A stretch of DNA of 64,000 nt from Phlebiopsis flavidoalba (taxonomy: Eukaryota; Basidiomycota; Agaricomycetes; Polyporales; Phanerochaetaceae). Position 1 is the first letter of the stretch; each line of letters opens with the position of its first letter. The position numbers and the translations under genes were made by a program. The stretch covers positions 62,001 to 126,000 of the forward strand of contig JAOCPU010000026.1 of NCBI GenBank assembly GCA_035772785.1. Reading direction: 5' to 3'. This document shows, in pieces, positions 1 to 12,370 of this stretch. Below the pieces are notes generated by a model. The model saw only the letters and a list, made by a program, of their open reading frames with translations, was not told the DNA's origin and did no database searches.

Positions 1-397
1 GCCTGACCACCTGTCGTGCGACTAGACGGGGTAACGACGCATCAAACCTCTGCACCTTCGGGGGGGCCTCTTCTCAATCTCGCCCCTTAAAGTACCAGGC
101 CCGCAACAGAATGGCGTTGGGCCCGCCCCCCCTCGTTCACGCCCGACATAGGTCGCCTGAAGTGGGGGGAAGGGAGTGAGAGGTGGGGAGAAGAAAGGTT
201 GCTCTGATATCCAAAGTCGTTGGGTAGACCCAAAGGGCGAACCCTGAATGCCATACCATCCAACTACCAGTCAGTTCCCGCTATCAGCGCACGGTCATCA
301 CAACTCAGTAGCATAGTGCACTTTCCTGCGTCGCCTCTCGATTCTATGTCGCACGAGGACAAAAGACTAGCGCGCCCGCTCATAGCCGCCTTGCTGG
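1..397. other. Left edge, no assigned gene
   Basis: GC-rich DNA with G and C runs around 61-66 and 125-180. I see no recognisable coding signal, but the next gene could begin or have an exon here. Confidence 0.4.
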
Positions 398-1309
398 GTG
401 GAACACCGTAGACTCTTCACCGCCGAAGCTCTTTCTATTGCCGGTCTACCCCCACAGGAGACCATAACGCCGGCTAGGAATTTGAGGTACAAGGCGATAA
501 ATCCCTCGCCACCAAGCAAAGTCGTTGACGCGCCAGTCGTCGAGGAGCTCGAGGAAATTCACAAACCCGTCCTGGTGCATTGAATCTGCACACTGAACGA
601 AGCGGTTCGCCGCGCTGAACAGAAACGCGGCCCCCACAAGAACACGGGCTCCCCGATGCGCGATGCGCCACCGCTCATGAACCGGTGGAATTTCCATCGT
701 TTCCACCACGCCACAATCTGACGACGTACCGCTCCCATGCCCTCGTCCAAAAGTGAGCAACCCCGAGCCCGATGTTCGCATCACACAGCCCGACGGCGGA
801 ACGTCGACATGGAGGACCCCGCCCAGACCCACAAAAAGACGCCGGTCGCCGGCCCTGTCGAAGCAGCCGCTGTCTACGTCTCTCCTGCCGCGTCAAGCGA
901 AGACTTAAGAAGACTTGGGACGTGCCGACCCGACTTTGACGAGACGATGTCGGACTTTCTGCCCTCGGGGCTCCTTGCCTTTTTACCAATGGCGCACGAG
1001 ACGTCTCCAAGCAAAGGCAAGCAGCGCGCGAGTGTGGCGCGGAGCGAGGGCCATCGTCGTGGATTCGTCGGATTCGGACGACAAGCCTCTGGTTCCCCCC
1101 CGCCGAGCACCGGCAAGCGAACTGTAGCGAGAAGGAGGGCTGCGGCAGGCGTATGTACTTGCTCCGCCGCCGTCCGAAGCGTTGCAAAGTCTGCAGCGAG
1201 CGCATGCAGAAAAGAAGGGGAAGGGGAGCAAGGTTGTGGGGAGGATGGTCGTGAGCTCGGATGAGGAGGTCTGACGACGTGGATGAAATCGCGGAGGACT
1301 TTCGAGGTA
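398..1309 (+). CDS. Unrecognised acidic/Ser-Asp-rich protein, 5' part
   Basis: I do not recognise the product. Coding character appears in pieces that switch frame. From 398 there is a proline-rich stretch. Around 1055-1120 comes VVDSSDSDDKPLVPPRR, and around 1190-1300 a lysine-rich segment is followed by RMVVSSDEEV and, after a one-base shift, DDVDEIAEDFR. Alternating basic and acidic serine tracts of this kind are common in nuclear proteins, which is an inference here. A GT donor (gtacgt) follows at about 1310, so this is probably an internal exon run of a larger plus-strand gene that may continue at 1842-2717. The start at 398 is only the first ATG of an open segment. Frame changes within the acidic motif fit sequence error. 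Confidence 0.4.
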
Positions 1310-1841
1310 CGTCTTTTACCCATTTGGTGGAATACTCCGGCTGATACAAGACGTTACCACAAGACGAGGCGACTCAGTTGAAAGAAGGCATGTTCCCGTC
1401 GTAGTAAATTATACATCTTCTTGAATAACATATTGTTGTCTGTTCAGCTGCGGAAGCTAGAGTCGTTCAGGACTTGTGCTACACTCGACGTAAAGCGTGC
1501 AATTGTCGGTGGAATGGCTGCACCGCAATATTAGAATCTGCAAAAGAGACTCGGTGTGCATGCGAGAGCGCATGCATTCGACCTGGCTGATACTGCACGT
1601 TCTGTTGCTCGTCGCCCCTTACGCAAATGCTAATGATTGAGCGTAGGATATTTATACGTGCGCCATGGGAAGGATGCCCTCGCGAGTACAAAAGCAAGAA
1701 ACGGCTTGCCCATCACGTCCAGAAAGCACTCGTTGCACTTCCGGTTGCTTGTGCTTGTTTTGGGTACCGCTGGTACGGGCTGGTAAAGCCGAAAATCTTG
1801 TTGGTGGGTTGATTTACATGTTGACATCCGCCTGCAGGCTG

Positions 1842-2717
1842 TGACTTTTGAGTGCTGGGCCGCGCGTGATATGGTCATGCATCACAAGCAACCCAGGCAT
1901 CGCGGACAGCCACTCAAACCTGACGCTGGTCCAATACCGCCGGATCTGAGTGTGGAACCTCCTCCATTACCGGAGACATTGCCTTCTTATATGACCGTCC
2001 CACGACCAATCCGGCCTGCTCGGATATCAGCTGAACGTCACGCTACGCTTGCACCTAGGGTTCGTGTAACGGGTAGTGTCGCTACTGTTTTTGAGCTGCC
2101 TCTAATATCCACTTCATAGATCGCAGCGAATATTAGCACTTGGAGTCCCCTCGGCGAGGTCTCGGAGTCCACAACGCTTCGGACCCCACGACGTCCTAAA
2201 CTCTCTGACAAGCTTACGGAAAGCCTCGAGAGCGAGGTAAGTGCGTTTCCGCCAGTACAGCGAAGTCCGCCTGCAGGGATGCGTCTCGTTCCTGGGCCGT
2301 ACGACCGCTGGCTCGAGCCAGCAGCGCTGCGCCGTGTACGCCGGCTATGCGACGACATTCCGTCGAAGGCGGTCCACCGAAATGTTCTCCAACGGGCTCG
2401 TTAATCGACGCCGACTGGGCTCACGCGCAGGCGACCCAGGTTGGGAGTTCCACGAGCAGGATGCGGACGGCGTTTTTTTTTCACGGACATGGGCGAGGAG
2501 GACGAGCTAAACAGCTGTTGCCCGAGGAAATCAGCCGACTGGAGCTCGCAGATGACGGTGGCGACGATGCTACAAACGGTGGTGGACAGCCATGTGCGGA
2601 TGGGACCCGCGGATGATGGGACGTCACGTGGTTGCTGAGGAGCGTGAGGAACTGCATGTTCTGCGCACTTTAGCAGATGCGCGTCGCCGCAACCGCGGAT
2701 GGGAGGTGTTTGCCTGA
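1842..2717 (+). CDS. Unrecognised proline-rich protein, 3' part
   Basis: Not recognised. The first part reads as a proline-rich linker (PPPLPETLPSYMTVPRP, about 1960-2010). After a frame change, 2120-2400 reads SPLGEVSESTTLRTPRRPK and then GPYDRWLEPAALRRVRRL, a basic/hydrophobic segment typical of folded protein. Next come an acidic piece (EEDELKQLLPEEISRLEL, about 2495-2550) and REELHVLRTLADARRRN before the stop at 2715-2717. Four coding-like segments in one direction support a real gene. The frame changes near 2119, 2400 and 2590, plus the T run at about 2472-2481, suggest indels. It may be the 3' end of the gene starting near 398; the 1310-1840 interval has no clear exon. Confidence 0.45.
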
Positions 2718-3187
2718 TGCGAGCGAGGAGGTTCAATGAGACGACTTTATTGGTTAATTCTAGACTTTGAATGTCTGTCCTTGCACCGTTGGTTCATGCT
2801 ATACCTTACTTGCTACCGTTCATTTGGTTCTTGCCATAGTATCAGATTAATATTGGTTCAATGTCGAAATGCTCAGAGTCGGCAGGAATTAATTAAGGCC
2901 AAAGGCTGGGTTCCAGAAAAAACGGGATCCGCATCGCAAGTTTGATGGCGGTGGGAACTGCCATTTCGGTCGTGATTGTTATGGGACGGAGCTCTGGTAC
3001 CACAACTCAAACGAAGCCACCACCATCCCAGCGCTGGTCCGCTCCCATCCTGCAGTTGACCAGGGCCACTGCCTTGGCCTATAATAACCTGCAGCGAGCT
3101 TGGCCCCCCGCAGCGCCAGCCTGTGCTACTTGGATACCACCTCTTGCGACCTTGTCTCATCTGTCTATAGCCTAGTAATTATTTCAG

Positions 3188-4479
3188 ATGGCTGGAAGCA
3201 TGGAGAAGTCTTTCAGGTACATGCACCTCATTGTCTAGATTTGAGTGTGCTCTCAACGTGTCTTACAGGCCCGACATACATCTCGTCGCATTCTGCCGAC
3301 ATAATCATCTCCGATGTGCGACCCATTAAGCTCAAGCTTGAAGCCCTGCGCTCGGTCAACGTTCTTTTGGATGAATTCCTTTATAAAATATTGAGCGCGG
3401 CAGGCTCACTGTCGACGGACAAGCTCAAGGCCGGGCTGAGCAAGGTGCTGCCCACGAGCCTCGGCAAAGCGGCCGTGTTGGAGGCGGAGGTGGAGCTCAA
3501 AGCGTACTGGGAACGGAAAACGCCACACACGCCGAACAGACAGGATTTCGATCTACAATGGTCGTTCGAGTGCGTTTCGCCATTACAGCTGGGTGTATGC
3601 GGCTTCACTTCCGTTCCGTCATAGTTGCTGCGACTCAAATGCGAAGCGTACACTACGATGACCGACTTGGACGAGTGATGAAGAGGCTGAAAGACGCTTG
3701 GTACGGGAGAATGCTGGATGCTGGCTGCACAGTGCCACCACACAAGAGTCTGGTGGCTCCCGGCCGCGCTCTATTTGACGGCAGTCCTCGAGAGTGCGTT
3801 CTTATATGTGCTCTGGCATTTGACATTACTGATCCAATTGTGTTCCAGACACGTTTTGCGAGTACGTTACCAGATATCCCACAATCACGTTGCAGAAGTT
3901 GAAAATCCCCTCGTCTCACCAGACACATACTGTCCAACGTCAGTCGCGTCGCTGAACGCGATAGCAGCCGGACTGTAGCATAACAGTGCAGGACCTATTT
4001 GTTGCACTATGTGAAGATGCGTCCGTCTATAGCATGTTCAAATCCAATGAAGGGTACGTCAGCTGCATCTATTGACTCCGATTACATTTCCGACTGAATG
4101 CATATATACAGTGTACGCCAGATTGACGCGCTCTCGAAAGTGCAAAAGCCCCGGCGGAGCAAGTCGATCTCGAAGAGCATGGACCAGCGCGTCGCGCGCA
4201 GCATCCCCTCTCCCAGAGCTGCCTCCACGGTCGACCGCGTCGCCCACACCGACCGGACGCGGTGCGAATGTCGAACGAGTCCAGCGGGTCCACTGGCATC
4301 TGCAGTGTTTGGCGGTGGCGAGCAACCGGTCGTCGGGTGAGAAGTCGCGCCGAAAGTTGTTTAGTCGAGATCGCTCCTCGTTTGATCTGGATATGTCGTC
4401 GGACTTTACCGAGGGTCAAGTCGACGATACCAAAACGAGTAACTCGTTTGAGACTATCACTGCGGAGAAAATCCCATAA
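3188..4479 (+). CDS. Conserved fungal protein of unknown function
   Basis: The start ATG (3188) opens a short exon, MAGSMEKSF, ending at 3216. The intron has donor gtacat and acceptor ttacag, and the next exon begins at 3269. The body reads HSADIIISDVRPIKLK, EALRSVNVLLDEFLYKIL, KLKAGLSKVLPTSLGKAAVL, then LLRLKCEAYTTM, an acidic turn, KSLVAP-ALYLTAVLES, LSNVSRVAERDSSRTVA and VQDLFVALCEDASVYSMF. The C-terminal region is basic and serine-rich (VQKPRRSKSISKSM) up to the stop at 4477. The helical first half resembles, from memory, a conserved asco/basidiomycete family without assigned function; a histone-fold-like arrangement is possible but unproven. At least five one-base frame shifts occur, for example an extra C at 3269-3272 and a missing G at the donor near 3569, all inside conserved stretches. 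The family is recognised with good confidence; the function is unknown. Confidence 0.75.
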
Positions 4480-4618
4480 ATCTGCCAGATATGGGTTAAG
4501 ATTTATGTTAGACGCTGAAACAATGCGTCTGAACATATGTCGACGCGCGACGTGGTAGTAAACATGTTAGATATATTAAGTATTTATTTAAAATAATTCC
4601 AACAAGGATATGCGCCGA

Positions 4619-4644
4619 TTTTTTTTTTTTTTTTTTTTTTTTTT
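4619..4644. repeat. Poly-T run (26 T)
   Basis: An uninterrupted T homopolymer in the AT-rich region downstream of the 3188-4479 gene. It could be a poly(A) remnant of a retroposed sequence on the minus strand or a slippage tract. Its true length is unreliable in error-prone reads. Confidence 0.9.
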
Positions 4645-5394
4645 GAATGATTCTGGGCCGCAATGCTTGTTTGTATCTAAGCAATACATCGAAGACATTT
4701 CTATTCATATACGGCCGCCAAATGGAGCAGAAGATTGGTATTTTTTTATAATGGTATCTGCCCTCGGGAGGAACATATTTGAAAAACATCCAGGGGATAC
4801 TCCGGGGGATATTGGTGTATCCTTTCAAAATAATTCTCATCAATGACTTACACGCATACGGCATAAACACTGTGTATTTTCCCGATCCCTCATGAAGAAT
4901 GTATCAGCTGTATATGTTCTTGTCGAATCTAACGGATAATTCCAGAATGTTTCTGCGCGCAGTGTATTTATAATTTTTTCTGACAGATATTTGCTGGAGT
5001 TATTTTAAAAATAATGCACGCAGATCAATTTCAAATGAACTCCTGCCGCACATCTTCACAATGTATCCGTCAGATACGGCGGGGACCCCGGATACTTAGA
5101 AAGTAGTTTAATGTCCAATGATGTTAGTGGACAGTAGTCAATACTTAGTAGGACAATCGAATTTCGCCAACTTTCTATTTGACAACAACTTTCAGGTACT
5201 TTGGTTAGGTGAACTACATTCAATCAACTACTTCTATCCTCGACTGAACTATATCTATGGAAGTCTAATCGACTATTATCGAGAGGGCTTGAGGTCAGGG
5301 TACGTTCTCGTTTCGGGCCCGCCGATGTCACGTCTTACACAGACGAACGTCTTTGATTGGACGGACGATGGCGTCACGATGGACACCAGAAGGA

Positions 5395-5525
5395 CGCGAG
5401 GTGTGACTACGGCGACCCAGGGCACATGGGCAGGACACGAGCGAGAGGCGAGTCGTGTCCACGTCGTGATGAAGCGACGAGAGAGTGCTCGAGCCCGAAC
5501 CAGTCAGCTCAGCGTGATAGCACAC
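5395..5525. repeat. Dispersed degenerate repeat, copy A
   Basis: Shares an ordered series of words with 14574-14662: tacggcgacccagg, ggacacgagcga, then gtcgtgt, cacgtcgtg and gtgctcg, with small indels between them. Both copies lie in the same orientation. No coding function is evident; it is probably an old transposon fragment. Confidence 0.55.
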
Positions 5526-8179
5526 AAGTAATTTATACATTGACTAAAGAAAGGTCTTTGCTAGATCTATTGACTGGACTACTCGCACACGTCAGCCATA
5601 ACCGCTGTAAGTGCCCATATCCACCATGCAGACGCAAGTCGGAACTCTTGCCCCCGTTCGGGGCGCCAGGGGTTGTCGAGATCTAAGGGAGCTGGACTTA
5701 GGGCCCCGGTGAGTGTGGGTGCATATCATGCGGTGCGGACGAAACGGAGCCATGCAGAGGGTGGCGTGCGGCTCAACTTTGGTCAGCGCCAGAAGAGGGT
5801 GGAGTCGCAGAAGTATTTTAGACAGGGCTGCACTGTTTAAACATGCACGTGAGAGCAGGTTCGAATTATGCGGACGCGAGTGGGTGGACACTACACCACT
5901 GTTATGATCTGATCAAGACGACAGTCTCCTACTTGTGATCGTATTGGGCCAGTGGTGCGGAACCTTAGCCTTATGTATGCACGTGTGATTGTACTATGCG
6001 TGCAATGTGTGTCGCGGATATGATGGTAACACTACCTGCTACAACAACTCGACGGCATTTTGGGGGTGTGTGTGCGCAGGGCCGGGCACCGGCGTGCGCT
6101 GGTGGGTAGTAGTAGATGTAGGGACATGTAGGCCCCCATTCATGGCGGCGCAACACATCGTTATCGGGGGGCGCGACGGCTGAATGTGGTTCATGTTGAA
6201 GTGACGGGTCTCCTCACGGCGGGGCGCACCTCATATGAGTGCTGTGCTGGATGCCGCTGTGGCGGCCGCTAGTCGCAAGCCTCACGTGTCGTCGCGCACG
6301 GGCAAGCGTGATCACAACGACTAGGACTCTGCCTATGCGTTAGGCACACGGTCGCCGGACGGATGGATCTCCTTGGTAGCTCGCCCTTCTTGTGACGCAA
6401 CCGCAACATTGCTTTGAGCCAACACGCCCCCCTCCGATCGCACCGGTCTCCAAATGGCAGCAGAGTTATACTCTCTATGCCTTACACAGTGGACAACAAC
6501 TATCACGTCTGAATTTGCTCAACCCCTTTTCCGCACTCACAGATTGTGGCGTTAACTCAACCCACCGCGCGCCCGCGTATGTGGTCAATGGACAGACTCC
6601 TACGACGGCATGTATCGCTTTCGAGAGAAGAACCTATGGAGTAGAGAATAGCTACGAAAGAGGTTCCTCGTGGCGTCCGTAGATACACGCGCGTGAGGTG
6701 TTGTGAATATGTGACGTACATGTTAGTTCCAATCGATTGTCGAGTATCATCGTAGTGTAGTTGCTGCAGCACACGACGTGTTGCGTTTCTTTGGTGTTAG
6801 ACCTCTTGCGTGGTGACTACAAATGCGTGGTGAGGTGTTGACAGGTGTATCAGCTGAGAGCTTTTATGTGCTAGTGGGTGCTCATGGGGCGTAGATCGGG
6901 TACGTACCTCCATGACCCGCCTGCTATTTATGAACTACTTTTAAGTTCAGTCTGGTCCAGTGAAACTACGTCGTTGTCGCTAGTGAATGCTAATCGTTGG
7001 TCCTGAACACTGTGCTTGTGTGCGTGAGGGGCAGGTTTGAAGTATGCTCGACGCAGAGCGATACAACATCACAGTCTGTGATAGGGCGCTGCGGTTTCGT
7101 GACTGGCCTATCGGCTGGTTGGGTGCAAATCAGCCCGATGCATGCCACGCGTGTAGGTCTATGGGAGCGTCATGTTGATCCGCTTAGCACCTCGAGCGTC
7201 ATGGGCGCCCAACTTGCTTGAACAGCCACGGCCACACCCCGCCTACCCTGTGGGCACGGCCGGCGGCGCCCATCGATCCTTAGGCAATAGCTTGTGCAAG
7301 GCGGGTCTTTACTTTGCGCAAACCTCATGTAGTGGGTGGCAGGCGCCGGAGGCCAGAGGACGAAATAAGAGCGGCACTCGAGCGACCGTTCGCGCAGCGC
7401 GTGGGAGTGCGGAGACGGCACGCCGGAGGTCTTATGTTAGCAGGGCATCGCACCTGGCGCGAGGAAAGAGCATAGCGAGACGGAGATGTGGAAGGTGTTT
7501 ACATGCTACAAAAGCGCTTCCCTCTGTGTGAGGGCTGGGAGCGCGGTTGGATGCGTGAAGGGGCAGCAGCGCGAGGAGGTGCTTGTTTGTTGTCGGCGTC
7601 GCCATGTACTCTAGAGCGTGATGCGGCGAGGGACGTGTGGTATCGGCCGTGAGTATGCATGCACAGATTAATCTTACGTGTGGCGCGAGAGTAAGTGTTG
7701 ATGCACAGAAAAGAAGCGACACCCACCTATCATATTACCAGCATTCGGCTCAAAAGCTCCAGTGCACAGCACTAGTGGATGCCGTTTCTTCAGTCCGCTT
7801 CATTGGCCAGAAGCTCGCGTGATGCTGTGGTGAAACAACGGATGTGGTCTTATCATGTGCCGTCCAAGACTCGAAGGGCGATGCTGTGGTACTAGGGTTG
7901 TCGCCTGAGGCGTGAGAGATGGAGTATCGAGAGTGGAGGTCAGTGGCAACTTGCGAAGTTGGCGGGCGGCTCTCGCAAGCGATTTGTCCCAGTTTAGGGG
8001 CATGCGTTGCCCTTTGCCCTTTGAGCGCCTGCGTCCAATCTGCATCTGCATCCAAACAAGACGTACCCACAAGACGTGACAGTCAGACGTCAGCACACCA
8101 GGTGGACGAAGTTGGGGAGGAAACTCTGGATGGTAGATAGAATTTATTTGGGGCTGACGTGTACTAGCAAATAGTAGGA

Positions 8180-11100
8180 TTGATGGAAATCTTTGTAGGT
8201 GCGCGCAATGTATACGATGACAATACCGTTGACGAGGTCGATCAAGAGGCGCGCCTGGCGGATGTGCATGCCGAGGGTGCAGACTACTGGTGGATGCGCC
8301 CGAGAGAGAGCGAGCCGGTACCTTCGTTCACACACGATGATTCCGTGCCGGTGCTCGATGGGCCTGAATCTGAGCCTGGTCACGGACATTTTGTAGCGGG
8401 TATGCGGTCTCCGTCCCCGTCAGACGAAGAAGTGTATGATGAGGCCGAGGAGTTCCAGCCTCCGCCGCCTCCTAGGAGGATCTCTGACCGTCTCCGCCGC
8501 CCCCTCGTGTTGAGCCCCATGGCAACGCCTCGAGTCCACAGGCGAAGGAGAAGTCTACGGCGAGTCTGGAGATGTGCTGCCGCCACCTCGTAGAAGGGCT
8601 TCCATCCCGCCCACTGCACGACGCGCGGTTCCACGCCGCCCGCCGCCTATCGTGTCTCCCTCTCTTCAGGCCGAAGATGAGGAGGAAGTCTACGATGAGC
8701 CCGAAGAGGCGCCCTCCACCGCCTCCCACGACGGACATCTCTTCCACCAACTGCACATGCTGGGTGCCGCCGCCGCCGCCCCCGTGTGCCTCCACCACCC
8801 TCAGGTCGTAGACGAGCAAGAGGTGTAACGACGAATTCTGAAGAGGCCCCTGTCACCACCTCCTCGACGAGTGTCCGTCCCACCAACTGCGCGCACAATC
8901 CCACCCCCGCCCCCTCCAGCGGTTCCATCAGACAAGGTAGAAGAGGATGAGGACGAAGCCCCTCCGCCCGTGCCGAAACGCACAGCCTCTATTGCGCGCC
9001 CCTCCCCCATCCTCACTTATGACGAGTCCTGAAGAGGAGGCAGACGTTCCACCTCCGCCGCCTCAACGTACCTCCGTCCCTGGGGGGGGGAACCACCACG
9101 CGCCGTCCGTCCCCCCACCACCACCTGTCGTATCGTATGCCGACGATACGAACGAGCACGATGACCACCCAGAACCGATAGCCCTCACCCCCAACATCTC
9201 CACGTGTCTATCCCACTCACAGAGCCGGTCCTCCGCCTCCCCCTCCAGCTCCTGCACTATTGCACGAGGTCGATAGTGACGCACAGGCTCCCCAATTACA
9301 GGACGAACCCAGTGCAGAGCAGAAGCAGGCGCCGACAGAAGAAGACGAGGAAACCGCACGGCGTGCACGCATCGCAGAACGCCTGCGCCAGCAGGGCGGG
9401 TTCAACCCGTTTGGTGCGCCGCGCCCTGCGCCGCCTGTGCGCAAATCGACGCGCCCAACCGATGCCGATGCCGAGGTGGCTGCTCCGCCACAACGCCGAG
9501 ACAGCGTAGAGCTTCCGAAGTCGCCGCCTCCACCTGTACGTCGAGAGAGTCTGGAGTCGCCGAGGTCACCGCCTCCGCCTGTGCGTCGAGAGAGCGTGGA
9601 TCTCCCGAGGTCGCTCCGCCGCCGCCCCCCGGTGCGCAGATCGACAAGACCACCGTCAACTAGCGAGGCACCCGAGCGGCGGGGAAGCGAAGATGTGACA
9701 CGGGCTCCGTTGTCCGCCACCAGTGCAGGCCAGTAGTGGTCAGATGAGGCTGAAGATGATGAGGGGAGTCAATATTCCGAGGAGGCAGCTCCTCGGGACG
9801 AAGAGGAAGTGCCGCCTCCACCGCCGCCCCCCGTACCAAAAATCGACTGAATCGCTGCGACCCCCGCGTACTGAGCACGCTGCCTCACCGCCGTCGTTAA
9901 AGCTTCCTAAGCGGGATGATCAAGAGGTGTTGGATGAGGAAGATGGTGGTAAGTGATCTCGTTCATAGCGCGTGCTGTTGGTGCTGAATCGGCTCATAGA
10001 TCCCATCGATCCATCATTCTATAAAACTGCAAAGATCCCCGTCGTCGTCTGCTACTATTCCAGCACACCCCCACGCGGAGGAACCGGAACAACTTCAAGA
10101 GGAAGAGCAGCCTGAGCCACCAGTTGACCATGAGCAACAGGAGACCGTTGAGGACGAAGAAGCCACCCGGAAACGTACCCTCGGACTTCTGCCGAACGCA
10201 TGGCCAAGCTCGGAGGTATTCGCTTTGGTGCACCTCCTCCCCATTGCACGCCCGGCCCCGCCCTACCACCACCCCGGCTCCCGCTCGCGACGCAGAGCCA
10301 GAGTCTGAAGCGCCCGAGCACGTGGGCGACGAAGAGAGAGCAGCAAGTGGCTCCTGTGCAAGACGAGGAGGAGGACGAGTTTGCGCGGAAAGCAGCGCAT
10401 TGCGGCGCGCCTCGCGAGCATGGGCGGTATGCGCTTCGGGATGTTCCCCACGCCCGCAGCACCGCCCACTGCACCGACACCGAAGTCGCCTCCTGTTCGC
10501 GATGAGCGGCAGATCGAGGAGGAGGAAGATGCGCCTCCGCCATTGCCTCCCAGTCGGCCGCCTCCGCCTCGCGTGGCACCTCCTCCCACCCCCACCGCCG
10601 GTTGCCGAGTCGGATGCTGAATCCGAAGGATACCATCAAGTTGAGGCCGAATCCGGAGAGCGAAATGGGAGGAGGTGTATCGCCCAGAGGAAGAGGAAGA
10701 AGAGGCTCCCCCACCCGTGCCTACCCGTCCTGCACATCGTGCCCCCGCGATACCCGACGCTTCTCCCACGCCACTCTCGCCGTCATTCAGACCACCCGTC
10801 CCGACTGCTCGTCCGCCTCCGCCTCCTAGTGCCCGGCCAGCTATGTCGCCCACGGCTACTCAATAGCGACTTTGTCATGGTCGACAGCCCCCTGACGACA
10901 GTGAGGAGATCCCACCCGCCGCCCCCCTCAACCCGCACTGCAAGTCTTTTTTTTTGAAGAAAGGACCACCCGACTCGCAGCGCGCCTGCTCCCAGGCCCG
11001 AAACCGCCACCTCCACCGCCCCGCCCCCTTGCTGATGCGTCCTCCCAGTGGGGAAGCTCAAGCACGCTCGACTTTGGTGGTGAGACAGACCTGTCGCTGT

Positions 11101-11813
11101 CGCGGCAACTTGGTCCGAGGATTCGACACAGTATCCCGCGCAGCAAATCACACCCGTCGGGCCCATCGAACCTAGCGCCGGCGCTCCCGTCCCCACCAAG
11201 CTGGAGGTGACCGCGAGCGGACGACCTAGTTGCACACTCGGGGGCCGCGTCGTGTGTGCAGATCCACGACGGGTCGCGATGACGCTATTTCGATCGCTCG
11301 AGAGCCCGCTCTGATCGGCGACGGCACGTTTGTGGGCTTCGTCACGGCTATGCTGGACGAGGTACCGACGGCCGCGAAGCCTGTGCCGCCGTACGCATCG
11401 TTTGGCTACCTCATCTACAGGCAGGTTGGCGCCGCTGTGCAAGCCCGTGGCGAGCGATATCCTCCCTGGCGATGTGATTACGCTTCACGACGCGAAGCTC
11501 AAAGGGCACAAGGGCTTGCAGATCTACCATCAGAATGTGGGTGTGGGAGAACCTGTGTGTGCGATCATTGGCGATTTCGAGACGAAGAAGTCCCAGGTCA
11601 AGGTGTTCCAGGCGAATCAGCATGTCGGGCAGCAGGTGCGTTCGTCATTAGATGCTTCGAATAAAAAGCTTATCGGTCTCCTCAGAGCGTGGAATTTGTG
11701 AGCTATCGGTTGGAAGATCTGAAGAGTGGAACCGTCGAGGTCAGTGGCTTGTTTTGTCTACAATACACCGGCTAACGCGTACACTGCAGATCTATCGTGT
11801 TCTCGAGGGATAG
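8180..11813 (+). CDS. BBC1/AIM3-like proline-rich scaffold protein
   Basis: Probable homologue of the fungal BBC1/AIM3 family (yeast Bbc1/Mti1), proteins of cortical actin patches that bind type I myosin and SH3 partners. The N-terminal part is acidic (about 8180-8470). About 8460-10900 is a long low-complexity region of PPPPPRR, DEEEVYDEPEE and PPPVPTRP blocks, interspersed with three helical units of one type: AERLRQQGGFNPFG (about 9375), AERMAKLGGIRFG (about 10195) and AARLASMGGMRFGM (about 10405). The C-terminal domain (about 11150-11813) reads SGRPSCTLGGRVVCAD, GTFVGFVTAMLDEVP, GDVITLHDAKLKGHKGL, IYHQNVGVGEPVCAIIG and YRLEDLKSGTVEIYRVLEG. Introns with good GT-AG ends lie at 11636-11685 and 11740-11789. 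I see no SH3 domain at the N-terminus, so the start may be upstream or the domain absent. Repeated frame shifts in GC-rich tracts fit sequence error. Confidence 0.8.
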
Positions 11814-12370
11814 ATATAAGCTTGGAAGCTACTACTTGCTCCCACGTGTATCATAACTTCATTAAAGTAAACCCTGCAGACATTGAGGGCTTGACCTTGT
11901 ACAATAGAAGGACATACGGTACTCTGGAGACGCCCTCGGTGTTAGAAATTTGTCCCGTCGTTCAATTGCCTACCCGCGAATGTTACTGGTACCTACTGCA
12001 TCAGATGGCTGGTTCGACCTAACGATCTCACTTCGCCAGCCCAGTCTGGAATCTTCCTGATTAATGTCTCAGACGGGACGTGTCAAGAGCGTTCTCTCTC
12101 TGTCGAGTCTTCGTGGATGCTCAACGCTCAGCAACGATGGAGAACATGTAAATGGCACAGCGAGACAGAGTGCAGCCTGCTAGACCTCTCTGCATTACCG
12201 GTGTGTTTTGCCTTGACGTAACTTTGTGCAAGGCCGACCATAAATACACCGCTCAAGAATCTAGTGTGACAAACGACAGGAGAGAAATGGTATAAAGCGG
12301 CTCATAGCTGTGAAATCGTCAATGAGAGCTCAAACGACGAGTGTGAAACTACTTACCGCGAAAGCTAAGT
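11814..12370. other. Convergent intergenic region
   Basis: Lies between the 3' ends of the BBC1/AIM3-like gene (plus) and the hydrolase (minus). No coding signal seen. Confidence 0.5.

Larger units (their letters stand above)
4480..8179. other. Gene-poor 3.7 kb interval
   Basis: No ORF here reads like a conserved protein. The first 600 bp are AT-rich and contain a T run. A degenerate repeat shared with 14.57 kb lies at about 5395-5525. The rest is of mixed composition with scattered short open frames whose residue make-up looks random. It could hold an unrecognised gene or old transposon debris. Confidence 0.4.

Noticed and set aside
5118..5531. 137-codon plus ORF
   Set aside because: Its second half lies in the dispersed repeat and its first half has no conserved feature.
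5989..6183. Cys-rich plus ORF with CNVC...CYNN...CVC
   Set aside because: No start context or introns, low-complexity g/t surroundings; probably chance.
8380..8928. Minus-strand ORFs opposite the proline-rich region
   Set aside because: Antisense shadows of GC-rich CCN/CGN codons; glycine/arginine-rich with no motif.
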